DNA of 34,388 nucleotides. Origin: a virus. The first letter of the stretch is position 1. Every line of letters begins with the position of its first letter. The stretch spans positions 1-34,388 of the IMG/VR virus record IMGVR_UViG_3300021963_000385. One strand, 5' to 3'. Under the pieces are notes generated by a model. That model was not told the DNA's origin, searched no databases, and saw only the letters and a program-made list of their open reading frames with translations. The position numbers were made by a program, and so were the translations under genes. Positions 6,523 through 13,589 of the stretch are shown piece after piece.

Positions 6523-6685
6523 CCACCACTCTTTTCATCTCAGAATATATCTCTATTCCGATATAAGACTTATAACTACAAGATATGCAGTATAAATATA
6601 TTTTGTCTTCAACATCTATGTTAGGGAAAAGAAGGCCTTGATCTATTGGGCAATTCATTTCTTGAACAAGGCCCTCTTTTGCCAT
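6503..6685 (-). CDS. Small Cys-containing protein (60 aa), possible zinc ribbon
   Basis: A 60-residue protein with CPIDQG near residue 12 and a CISC pair near 34-37. This resembles a zinc ribbon lacking one ligand: C12 followed by D15 in place of a second Cys, then CxxC. It leads the run of four overlapping small genes. No Shine-Dalgarno is obvious before the ATG at 6685, and the upstream region is very AT-rich with no -10 I would commit to. Function is unknown; small zinc-ribbon proteins in phages often bind host enzymes or nucleic acid, but nothing here shows which. Confidence 0.5.
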   Translation of the reverse strand: MAKEGLVQEMNCPIDQGLLFPNIDVEDKIYLYCISCSYKSYIGIEIYSEMKRVVDGKHIQ

Positions 6686-6731
6686 TGATAAATATTTTGA
6701 AACTATCTGTATCTTAATATTTATCTCCTAA

Positions 6732-7292
6732 CTAATTCGGAAATTCTTTGAGCCATTTTTTTGTAGTTGGCGTCAAGCCTTTCCAGGATGACCAGTCTTT
6801 ACCGCCATCAGTCATATAGTACGTTATCTCTGCGTTTATTACTGGATCAAATAATAGTACATTTGATCTCAAATTGAATTTCTCTTTACGATCTTCGCCA
6901 AGAGTACCTAGCATATTGATCTGAAAAATTCCGTAGGAACTGTCTCCAGTATTCCTGTTGCCGTTGTAAGCCATTGGTCGTCCATTGGACTCCTTCTTAG
7001 CTACGGCCCAAGCCATTTTAAGGGCTTGTCCTTCAAAACCTACAGACTTGAGAAGTTGCAGCAACTCTTTGTCTGTTAGCATTTCCGAAGGTTTGTACAC
7101 AGTATTGCTGAACTTTTCCAGCGATTCTTTCTTCAGTTGTGCTTGCTGTTGTATAGAAACTTCTGGTTTAACAACCAGTGCTTCTGCTGATGGCATTGGC
7201 TTCGGCTGGACTCCAAATAAAAATAATGTTATCATTCCTATTGTAGTCCAACTATGAACAACGCTGCTCAGTTTTTCTTTTATATTCTCCAT
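6732..7292 (-). CDS. Membrane-anchored lytic transglycosylase-like lysin
   Basis: A 186-residue protein. A hydrophobic stretch at residues 17-29 (TIGMITLFLFGVQ) after a short Lys-containing start looks like a signal anchor, followed by a Gln/Lys-rich linker. The C-terminal domain has the lysozyme-like transglycosylase core: AWAVAKKESNGRP with catalytic Glu101, then NTGDSSYGIFQIN at 114-126, a signature of the SLT/goose-lysozyme superfamily. It should cleave the glycan strands of host peptidoglycan during lysis or entry. I prefer the ATG at 7292, seven bases after AAAGGAGG, over the ATG at 7298, which is too close to that site. This is one of the strongest Shine-Dalgarno sites here. Only the region near the catalytic Glu is clearly conserved. 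Confidence 0.8.
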   Translation of the reverse strand: MENIKEKLSSVVHSWTTIGMITLFLFGVQPKPMPSAEALVVKPEVSIQQQAQLKKESLEKFSNTVYKPSEMLTDKELLQLLKSVGFEGQALKMAWAVAKKESNGRPMAYNGNRNTGDSSYGIFQINMLGTLGEDRKEKFNLRSNVLLFDPVINAEITYYMTDGGKDWSSWKGLTPTTKKWLKEFPN

Positions 7293-7324
7293 TGGCATTC
7301 CTCCTTTAGAGATAACGAACTATA

Positions 7325-7354
7325 ATAATAACATTGTTTGATAATAACTGTCAA
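7325..7354 (-). promoter_or_regulatory. Promoter for the lysin gene
   Basis: Minus strand: a perfect TTGACA (7354-7349), an 18-base spacer and TATTAT (7330-7325). The predicted leader is about 25 bases and contains the AAAGGAGG ribosome site before 7292. It lies in the divergent region between the lysin and the plus-strand glycosyltransferase. Confidence 0.6.
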
Positions 7355-7376
7355 GCTAGTCAACCAGAAAGATAAA

Positions 7377-8375
7377 ATGAAAATATCTTATCACACAGCT
7401 AAACAATCATTAAATCCAGCAATCGGATATGGTTATGCTGGTGGGAATATTGTAAGATCTTTGCAACAACTTGGTCATGAAGTTAATATTGATGATGAAA
7501 CTGCAAAGGTACAATTAAATTTTTGTCAGCCAGATTATTTTAAGTTTAATAAAAATCAGTATCAAATTGGATATACACCTTGGGAATCTACTGTAATAAA
7601 AAAAGAATGGGTTGTACTATTTAATAGATGTGATGAAGTCTGGACAACATCTGATTGGTGTGCAAATGTTTTTCAAGAAAATGGAGTTAAAGTAGATATA
7701 AAAGTTTTTCCACATGGTATTGAAGACATATGGTCTCCAACCAAAAGAGTTGTTGCTGATGATAGGCCTTTAAAGTTTTTACATGTTGGAGAACCAGCAC
7801 CTAGAAAAGGTGGACAAATGGCTCTTGATGCTTTTGTAAAATATTTTGCTGGAGATGAGCGTTATTCTTTAACTATTAAAGGACATTATACTAATAGTAC
7901 TAGAGTATATATTAATGATAATAAGATATCTACTCCTAATATATATAATAATATAAAGATTATAACAGACGAGTTAGATTTAAGTCAACTAGTAGATTTA
8001 TACAAGTCCCACCATGTTTTGATTTATCCAGGATGGGGAGAAGGATTTGGTCTTATTCCATTTCAAGCATTAGCAACTGGAATGCCAACAATTTGTACAG
8101 AATCTTGGGCACACTATAAAGAATATCTTGGACCCCTAAAGCTTAACTCAACACTTACAGATGAAGCAATACCAAATACAATTAAGAGTATACATCTTGG
8201 ACAAATGTTTAAACCAGATAAAGAAAACTTAGAAGAGCATATGCTTTTTGTTGCAAAAAACTTTAAAGCAATGTCAGGTTATTATTATGCACAGTCAAGT
8301 AGACTACATAAAGATTACAATTGGTTACAGTTGACTAATAATGCTTTTGAGCACATTTTTAAAAAGTTTTCTTAA
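7377..8375 (+). CDS. GT4-type glycosyltransferase
   Basis: A 332-residue GT-B-fold glycosyltransferase. The C-terminal half has KFLHVGEPAPRKGGQMALDAF at 133-153 (the start of the nucleotide-sugar domain) and the donor-binding GEGFGLIPFQALATGMP at 221-237, the E-x7-E-like loop of GT4 family enzymes. The N-terminal half contains GYTPWES and EVWTTSDW, typical acceptor-domain segments of retaining glycosyltransferases. Donor and acceptor are unknown; protein, teichoic-acid-like or cell-surface glycan are all possible. An in-frame TTG at 7338 would add 13 residues, but the ATG at 7377 begins the conserved beta strand. The gene is followed by nrdJ after 90 bases. It is unrelated in fold to the GT61 group at the left of the window. 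Confidence 0.82.
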   Translation: MKISYHTAKQSLNPAIGYGYAGGNIVRSLQQLGHEVNIDDETAKVQLNFCQPDYFKFNKNQYQIGYTPWESTVIKKEWVVLFNRCDEVWTTSDWCANVFQENGVKVDIKVFPHGIEDIWSPTKRVVADDRPLKFLHVGEPAPRKGGQMALDAFVKYFAGDERYSLTIKGHYTNSTRVYINDNKISTPNIYNNIKIITDELDLSQLVDLYKSHHVLIYPGWGEGFGLIPFQALATGMPTICTESWAHYKEYLGPLKLNSTLTDEAIPNTIKSIHLGQMFKPDKENLEEHMLFVAKNFKAMSGYYYAQSSRLHKDYNWLQLTNNAFEHIFKKFS

Positions 8376-8380
8376 AAGAC

Positions 8381-8409
8381 TTCCCACTATAAATAAAGTT
8401 TGCTAGAAT
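8381..8409 (+). promoter_or_regulatory. Promoter for nrdJ
   Basis: TGC followed by TAGAAT (8404-8409), an extended -10, with a weak TTCCCA 17 bases upstream. The predicted leader of about 50 bases is too short for a cobalamin riboswitch. AGGCGG and AAAAGG lie before the candidate starts. Confidence 0.45.
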
Positions 8410-8466
8410 AGGACTCTATCTAAAATTTAATCAATCCGTTAGGCGGAAGAAAAGGTGTCACTGAAA

Positions 8467-10398
8467 ATGTCAAGAACTATTGAAAACCCGTATGAAAACT
8501 TTATTGCACTATCACGATATGCAAGATGGCTACAAGAAGAAAATCGTCGTGAAACATGGGGAGAGACAGTAGATCGATATTTCGACTTTATGACTAATCA
8601 CCTTTCAAAGATGAACTACGTTCCAGATGCAAAGTTGTTAGCAGAACTTAAGCAAGCAGTATATGATAGAAACGTAATGCCATCAATGCGATCAGTGATG
8701 ACTGCAGGTGCTGCATTGGATAGAGATCATGTCGCTGGATACAACTGTTCATTTGTTCCAGTAGACAACCCACGATCATTTGATGAAACAATGTATATCC
8801 TTATGTGCGGAACTGGTGTTGGTTTTTCTGTTGAATATAAGTATGTTAATAAGCTTCCATCCGTTCCAGAATCATTTGAAAAGTCTACAACTGTTATTAC
8901 AGTGGAAGATTCAAAGACTGGTTGGGCAAAAGCATATCGTGAGCTACTTGCAATGTTGTGGGCAGGACAAATTCCAGCAATTGATGTAAGTAAGTTACGT
9001 CCAGCAGGTGCACGTCTTAAGACAATGGGTGGACGTTCATCAGGCCCTCAGCCATTAATCAATCTATTTGATTTTACAATTGCAAAGTTTAAGTCAGCAG
9101 CTGGTCGTCAGCTAAAACCAATTGAAGCACATGACTTAATGTGTAAGATTGGAGAGGTTGTTGTTGTTGGAGGAGTTCGTCGTTCTGCAATGATTTCACT
9201 TTCAAACATTAACGATATTGAAATGGCTCAAGCAAAATCTGGCAATTGGTGGGAAAACAATTCTCAACGTGCACTTTCAAATAACTCTGTTGCTTATTCA
9301 CGCAAACCAGATATGGAGCAATTTATTGCAGAATGGAAATCACTATATGACTCAAAGTCAGGCGAACGTGGAATTTATAATGTCGCAGCAGCGCAAAAGC
9401 AAGCGGCAAAGTTTGGACGCAGAGATCCAGAAGTACATTACGGAACAAACCCATGTTCCGAAATTATTCTACGTCCTTATCAGTTTTGTAATCTTTCAGA
9501 AGTCGTATTACGTGAAAGTGATACAAAGAAAGATATCGAAAGAAAAGTTGAACTTGCAACTATTCTTGGAACGTGGCAGTCAACGCTAACAGACTTTAAG
9601 TACTTACGTAAAATCTGGAAAGACAATACAGAAGAAGAACGATTACTAGGCGTTTCTTTAACTGGACAGTTTGGGCATAAGTTTATGTCAGGAAAAGAAG
9701 ATCTTGTTTCACTAGAAGCGTTTCTAATGACTTTAAGAGAAAAAGCAAGAGAAGTTAATTCAGACATTGCTGCAAAGATTGGTATTCCTGAGTCTGCAGC
9801 CATTACATGTGTAAAGCCTTCTGGAACAGTTTCTCAATTGGTTGGAGTATCTTCAGGAATGCATGCTTGGCATTCAGATTATTATATCCGTACAGTTCGT
9901 GGAGACAAGAAAGATCCACTATCAACATTCTTAAAGGAAGTCGGAATTCCAGTTGAAGATGATGTCATGAAGCCAGGAGATACTCATGTATTTTCATTCC
10001 CAGTTAAGGCACCAGAAGGTGCAATCACTAGAAATGATTTAACAGCAATTGAACACTTGAATACTTGGTTGGTTTACCAACGAGCATGGTGTGAGCATAA
10101 GCCTTCAATTACAGTTTCTGTAAAAGAAGATGAGTGGATGGAAGTTGGAGCATGGGTCTACAAACATTTTGATGAGGTATCTGGAATTTCATTCCTTCCT
10201 CATTCAGATCACTCTTATAAGCAAGCTCCATACCAAGAAGTAACAAAAGAAGAATATGAAGCTCTTGTAGCAAAGATGCCTAAGAATATTCGTTGGGAAG
10301 ATTTATCATTTTACGAGACAGAAGATGGAACAAGCGGAACCCAAACCCTTGCATGTACATCAGATGGAAATTGCGAGATTGTAGATATTTCAGCTTAG
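8467..10398 (+). CDS. nrdJ: Adenosylcobalamin-dependent ribonucleoside-triphosphate reductase (class II)
   Basis: A 643-residue enzyme that reduces ribonucleoside triphosphates to deoxy forms for phage DNA synthesis, using vitamin B12 coenzyme and so working with or without oxygen. Key residues are visible: C94 in GYNCSF and C341 in QFCNLSEV (the reducible pair), the thiyl-radical C330 and E332 in GTNPCSEIIL, the specificity-type GTGVGFSVEY at 115-124, and the C-terminal shuttle pair C630/C636 in CTSDGNC. It matches the monomeric Lactobacillus leichmannii type but is about 100 residues shorter than that 739-residue enzyme. The start is either the ATG at 8467 (MSRTIENPYENF, which I prefer) or the GTG at 8455. 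The gene stands alone behind its own promoter; no thioredoxin-like partner was seen nearby, so the host must re-reduce the shuttle cysteines. Confidence 0.95.
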   Translation: MSRTIENPYENFIALSRYARWLQEENRRETWGETVDRYFDFMTNHLSKMNYVPDAKLLAELKQAVYDRNVMPSMRSVMTAGAALDRDHVAGYNCSFVPVDNPRSFDETMYILMCGTGVGFSVEYKYVNKLPSVPESFEKSTTVITVEDSKTGWAKAYRELLAMLWAGQIPAIDVSKLRPAGARLKTMGGRSSGPQPLINLFDFTIAKFKSAAGRQLKPIEAHDLMCKIGEVVVVGGVRRSAMISLSNINDIEMAQAKSGNWWENNSQRALSNNSVAYSRKPDMEQFIAEWKSLYDSKSGERGIYNVAAAQKQAAKFGRRDPEVHYGTNPCSEIILRPYQFCNLSEVVLRESDTKKDIERKVELATILGTWQSTLTDFKYLRKIWKDNTEEERLLGVSLTGQFGHKFMSGKEDLVSLEAFLMTLREKAREVNSDIAAKIGIPESAAITCVKPSGTVSQLVGVSSGMHAWHSDYYIRTVRGDKKDPLSTFLKEVGIPVEDDVMKPGDTHVFSFPVKAPEGAITRNDLTAIEHLNTWLVYQRAWCEHKPSITVSVKEDEWMEVGAWVYKHFDEVSGISFLPHSDHSYKQAPYQEVTKEEYEALVAKMPKNIRWEDLSFYETEDGTSGTQTLACTSDGNCEIVDISA

Positions 10399-10407
10399 TG
10401 CTACAAT
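10399..10407 (+). promoter_or_regulatory. Extended -10 promoter for the holin-like gene
   Basis: TGC plus TACAAT (10402-10407), beginning at the last base of the nrdJ TAG stop codon (10396-10398). The roughly 55-base leader that follows can form two small hairpins, TTGGG/CCCAA near 10416-10431 and CTGGGC/GCTCAG near 10436-10452. An AGGAGG ribosome site precedes the ATG at 10468. Confidence 0.5.
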
Positions 10408-10467
10408 AATAGTATTGGGATAAAACCCAAAATTCCTGGGCACACTGCTCAGAAATAGGAGGATCTA

Positions 10468-10695
10468 ATGAATACAGATCTAAACAAAGACGGGAAAGTA
10501 ACAATGCAGGAAAAAATTCTAGCAGCGTTAGCAAGCTATGGACGTCACTTTTTAGGTGCATCAATAGCTCTATACATGACAGGAAATACTGATCCAGGAG
10601 ATTTGCTTAAGGGCGGAATCGCAGCGGTACTTCCAGTAATCCTAAAGGCACTCAATACTAACGAGCCAGCTTTCGGATTTACAAAGAAATCATAA
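10468..10695 (+). CDS. Holin-like small membrane protein with an EF-hand loop
   Basis: A 75-residue protein with two hydrophobic segments, about residues 17-38 (ILAALASYGRHFLGASIALYM) and 48-62 (LLKGGIAAVLPVILK), and a charged C-terminus, the layout of a class II holin or similar phage membrane protein. Its first 15 residues contain a complete calcium-binding EF-hand loop, DLNKDGKVTMQE (residues 4-15), with Asp, Asn, Asp, Gly, Val and Glu all in the canonical positions 1, 3, 5, 6, 8 and 12. AGGAGG lies six bases before the ATG. The lysin gene is on the other strand about 3 kb away. Holin function is inferred from size, topology and phage context. A terminator follows at 10716-10746. Confidence 0.6.
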   Translation: MNTDLNKDGKVTMQEKILAALASYGRHFLGASIALYMTGNTDPGDLLKGGIAAVLPVILKALNTNEPAFGFTKKS

Positions 10696-10715
10696 TTAAA
10701 TAAGTAGTTAGGACG

Positions 10716-10746
10716 ACTCCTGTGCTAAAATAAGCATAGGAGTTTT
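10716..10746 (+). terminator. Rho-independent terminator with a promoter in its loop
   Basis: ACTCCTGTGCT (10716-10726) pairs with AGCATAGGAGT (10733-10743) over 11 bp with one G-T pair. The loop is AAAATA and a run of T follows. The 5' arm and loop also read TGC-TAAAAT (10723-10731), an extended -10 box that could drive the fibre genes from 10768. Confidence 0.75.
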
Positions 10747-10767
10747 CCTATTTAGGAGATTTTGAAA

Positions 10768-11115
10768 ATGGCAACACAAAAGAATTTTGAAGTAGATCAA
10801 AATACTACTTTTACCTTTGTAATCGAATATAAAGATCCAACTGGTACACCTATAAATTTAACTGGTGCATCAGCTAAATTGCAAGTTCGTGATACAAAAG
10901 GTGGAAGCAAGTTGGCATTTACCCTTACGTCACCAGCTAGCGGAATAACAATAGATCCTCTACTTGGTAAGTTAACTATTAGAATGACTCCGACTCAAAC
11001 AAATAAATTGTTCTATCCAAAGTCCTCTTATGACCTAATGATAACAGATGCAAATACTGTTAAGACAAAGCTAATTGAAGGATTTATTACTTTAAGCAGA
11101 TCGGTGACAATATAA
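10768..11115 (+). CDS. Ig-like beta-sandwich baseplate/fibre adaptor protein
   Basis: A 115-residue protein of the common phage form beginning with an acidic strand (FTFVIEYKDPTGTPINLTGASAKLQ in two strands) and continuing KLAFTLTSPASGITIDP, GKLTIRMTP and YDLMITDANTVKTKLIEG, the layout of N-terminal domains of baseplate upper proteins and other tail adaptors. It probably links fibres to the tail tip. AGGAG lies nine bases before the ATG at 10768; an in-frame TTG two codons earlier is unlikely. Its stop overlaps the next start as TAATG. It heads the fibre operon, immediately downstream of the 10716-10746 hairpin. The partial gene at 34097 appears to be of the same general class. Confidence 0.6.
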   Translation: MATQKNFEVDQNTTFTFVIEYKDPTGTPINLTGASAKLQVRDTKGGSKLAFTLTSPASGITIDPLLGKLTIRMTPTQTNKLFYPKSSYDLMITDANTVKTKLIEGFITLSRSVTI

Positions 11116-11561
11116 TGACAGAAACAATAGTTATAAATGAAACAGTCAATGATGTAATCGTTTCGTCATCAGGAGTTCAAGGTCCTGCTGGAAGAACAAT
11201 ATTAAATGGAGTTGGAGTACCCGCTTCAAATCTTGGAGTTGCTGGCGATTTTTATTACGACACACAGACTACAAGATTCTATGGTCCAAAACCATCAGAG
11301 TTATCATGGGTTGGAGCAAATAGTTTTCTTTTAAATGCTGGCGTAATTTCATACGAAATGTCCTGGGAAGTCTCTCAAGTAGATGGCCCGTTCAATGGTA
11401 TATTCTCAGTGTTAATTATCCATAACCTTGGCTTCAAGCCAAACGTAACAGTAATTAATAGTGCTGGAGATGTATTAGAAACTGGAATATACTATAATAA
11501 TGACTATATATTAACACTGACAATGGCTCAACCATTTGCAGGGACAGCGTACCTGTCTTAA
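11115..11561 (+). CDS. Short collagen-like fibre/baseplate protein
   Basis: A 148-residue protein. An N-terminal acidic strand leads into a short collagen-like run (SSGVQGPAGRTILNG at 18-32), then GVAGDFYYDTQTTRFYGPK, a small turn motif also seen as GDFYWNSSTNSLRVYFDGSW in the gene at 13092 and GQIYFDTTDNILYFYNGTEW in the gene at 11574. The C-terminal domain (IIHNLGFKPNVTVINSAGD onward) has the same strand pattern as the end of the 502-residue fibre encoded next door. It is likely a minor fibre or a head-binding subunit of a fibre. Its start is coupled to the previous stop. Confidence 0.6.
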   Translation: MTETIVINETVNDVIVSSSGVQGPAGRTILNGVGVPASNLGVAGDFYYDTQTTRFYGPKPSELSWVGANSFLLNAGVISYEMSWEVSQVDGPFNGIFSVLIIHNLGFKPNVTVINSAGDVLETGIYYNNDYILTLTMAQPFAGTAYLS

Positions 11562-11573
11562 GGAGCAAAGAAA

Positions 11574-13082
11574 ATGGCAAGATTATTTGTAACCAGCATC
11601 AATCTGAATAAGAATGAACTTCAGAATGCTAGAGTTCAAAATTTAAGTTCTGCACCATCAAGTCCAGTAGCTGGTCAAATTTATTTTGATACTACTGATA
11701 ATATTCTATACTTTTACAACGGAACCGAATGGATTTCAGCATCAGGTGCTGCAGAAGTAATTCAAGACACAGTCTCCACAATGATACAGACTGGAACTGG
11801 TCTTAATAAGTTATATAACGATAATGCTGGAACTCTAACATTACAGATAGATTCAGCAGTAACAACAAATAGCGGAACACAAACTCTTACAAATAAGACT
11901 ATTGCCCTTGGCTCAAATACAGTTTCTGGAACTACAGCGGAGTTTAATACAGCACTGACTGACGGAGACTTTGCAACATTAGCTGGAGCAGAAACACTTA
12001 CAAACAAAACAATTGCTTCCCCACTAGTTAGTGGACTATCTTTGACTGATTCCACTATAGTATTCGAGGGTTCAACAGCAGATAATTTTGAAACTAATTT
12101 GCAGGTTATAGACCCAACAGCTGATAGAACAATTTCACTTCCTGATTTATCTGGAACTGTAATTTTGACAACAAATAAGGTAACAGATCTAACAGCCCCA
12201 AGCTCTTCATTCTCAATGAATAGCCAAACAATTACAAATCTTGCAACACCTGTAAATGCAGCAGATGCAGCAACAAAGGGATATGTAGATGCAGTTTCAG
12301 AAGGACTTCATATTCATGCTGCAGCAAGAGTCTATGTAAACTCAAATATTGATTTATCGACAGCACTTGAAGCTGGAGATGTAATTGATGGAGTAACACT
12401 TGTTGCAGGAGACAGAGTACTTGTTAATGCACAAACTACAGGATCACAAAATGGTATTTACGTTGTTCAGTCTTCTGGAGCAGCAGTTCGTGCAACAGAT
12501 TTTGATACAGCATTAGAAATAGCATCTGGAGACTTTATATTTGTATCAGAAGGTACCTCTTATTCTTCTACTGGATGGGTACAAACATTAAAGCCAGCAA
12601 CAATTGGCACAGACCCAATTAGCTTTACTCAATTTTCAGGAGCTGGAACATATACAGCTGGAGCAGGATTAACTTTAACTGGCACAGTATTTAGTGCAGA
12701 TGTAACTCCAAGCAGCGGAAGTGCATCTCTTACAAATACTGGTGGTGCAATTGAAGTAAAGACTGATACAACTCGTGGTTTATCTGTAGATGCAAATGGT
12801 CTAGGAATAAATGCTGGAACAGGACTAGCATTTTCAACTGGCGTACTTGGATTTGCTTCAGGTTATGGAGTTCGTAAGCACTCAGAAGATATTTCAGCAG
12901 CAACTTCACACACAGTAACTCACAATTTTAATACAAGAGATGTTACCGTTGCTGTTTATGACAATAGCTCACCATACGCTGAGGTTTTTCCAGACGTTGA
13001 ACATACAGGAGTAAATACAGTTACAATTAAATTTGCAACAGCACCAACTGCAAATCAATATAGAGTAGTAGTTGTAGGTTAA
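11574..13082 (+). CDS. Long tail fibre protein (502 aa)
   Basis: A Thr/Ala/Gly-rich fibre. Residues 1-60 form an attachment-type segment ending in GQIYFDTTDNILYFYNGTEW. Next come repeated GTQTLTNKTIA and GAETLTNKTIA units (about 100-150) typical of trimeric fibre shafts, then a module from NAADAATKGYVDAVSEGLHIH to FTQFSGAGTYTAGAGLTL (about 220-365) that recurs in the 714-residue fibre at 13590. The final domain (HTVTHNFNTRDVTVAVYD to YRVVVVG) is a beta domain shared with the gene at 11115. The role is probably host recognition or spacing at the tail. AAGGAG lies before the ATG, and it is in one operon with both neighbours, with gaps of about 10 bases. Confidence 0.8.
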   Translation: MARLFVTSINLNKNELQNARVQNLSSAPSSPVAGQIYFDTTDNILYFYNGTEWISASGAAEVIQDTVSTMIQTGTGLNKLYNDNAGTLTLQIDSAVTTNSGTQTLTNKTIALGSNTVSGTTAEFNTALTDGDFATLAGAETLTNKTIASPLVSGLSLTDSTIVFEGSTADNFETNLQVIDPTADRTISLPDLSGTVILTTNKVTDLTAPSSSFSMNSQTITNLATPVNAADAATKGYVDAVSEGLHIHAAARVYVNSNIDLSTALEAGDVIDGVTLVAGDRVLVNAQTTGSQNGIYVVQSSGAAVRATDFDTALEIASGDFIFVSEGTSYSSTGWVQTLKPATIGTDPISFTQFSGAGTYTAGAGLTLTGTVFSADVTPSSGSASLTNTGGAIEVKTDTTRGLSVDANGLGINAGTGLAFSTGVLGFASGYGVRKHSEDISAATSHTVTHNFNTRDVTVAVYDNSSPYAEVFPDVEHTGVNTVTIKFATAPTANQYRVVVVG

Positions 13083-13091
13083 GGATAGATA

Positions 13092-13577
13092 ATGGCTAGA
13101 AAATTTCTAAGCCCCTTAAATCTTGTAAATTTAACTACAGATCCAGAGTCTGCTAGCGAGGGTGATTTTTATTGGAATTCGTCAACTAACTCTTTAAGAG
13201 TTTATTTTGATGGATCTTGGTCAAATGCCAGCGCTTCAGATTTAGAAGGCTTAGGAATAGCTACTGATAATCTTGAAGGAAGTACAAGCGGTATTGAAAA
13301 TACAACTACTATAGATACCGCATCGATGGCAACCTGGAGAACATTAAAGTATTTAATTCAAATTGAATATTCTGGAGAAATTCATTCTTTAGAGTCTATA
13401 GTTTCACACGATACAAATGATGTAATGGTTTCACAGTACGGAGATATATTCTCAATTAGCCCGTTAGCTACGGTAACAGCAGATAAAAATAGTGGTATAA
13501 TTAATTTAAAAGTTACGCCGATTTCTGGAAAAACCCCAATATCAGTAAGGTTTTTTAGAATAGGAATTAGGGCGTAG
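13092..13577 (+). CDS. Short tail fibre protein (161 aa)
   Basis: It starts MARKFLSPLNLVNLTTDPESA, similar to the start of the 502-residue fibre upstream, and carries the same GDFYWNSSTNSLRVYFDGSW turn motif. The C-terminal 90 residues (TLKYLIQIEYSGEIHSLE to FFRIGIRA) match in pattern the C-terminus of the 714-residue fibre downstream (AKYMVQGTSGNERELTELLV to MRTVIAV). The protein is therefore an attachment segment joined to a distal domain with almost no shaft, perhaps a short fibre or a subunit competing with the longer one. Unknown receptor. Confidence 0.65.
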   Translation: MARKFLSPLNLVNLTTDPESASEGDFYWNSSTNSLRVYFDGSWSNASASDLEGLGIATDNLEGSTSGIENTTTIDTASMATWRTLKYLIQIEYSGEIHSLESIVSHDTNDVMVSQYGDIFSISPLATVTADKNSGIINLKVTPISGKTPISVRFFRIGIRA

Positions 13578-13589
13578 AGGAGATAGCAC

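Noticed and set aside
8376-8466. Cobalamin riboswitch before the B12-dependent reductase
   Set aside because: The leader is only about 50 bases with no B12-box-like sequence; known cobalamin riboswitches are much longer.
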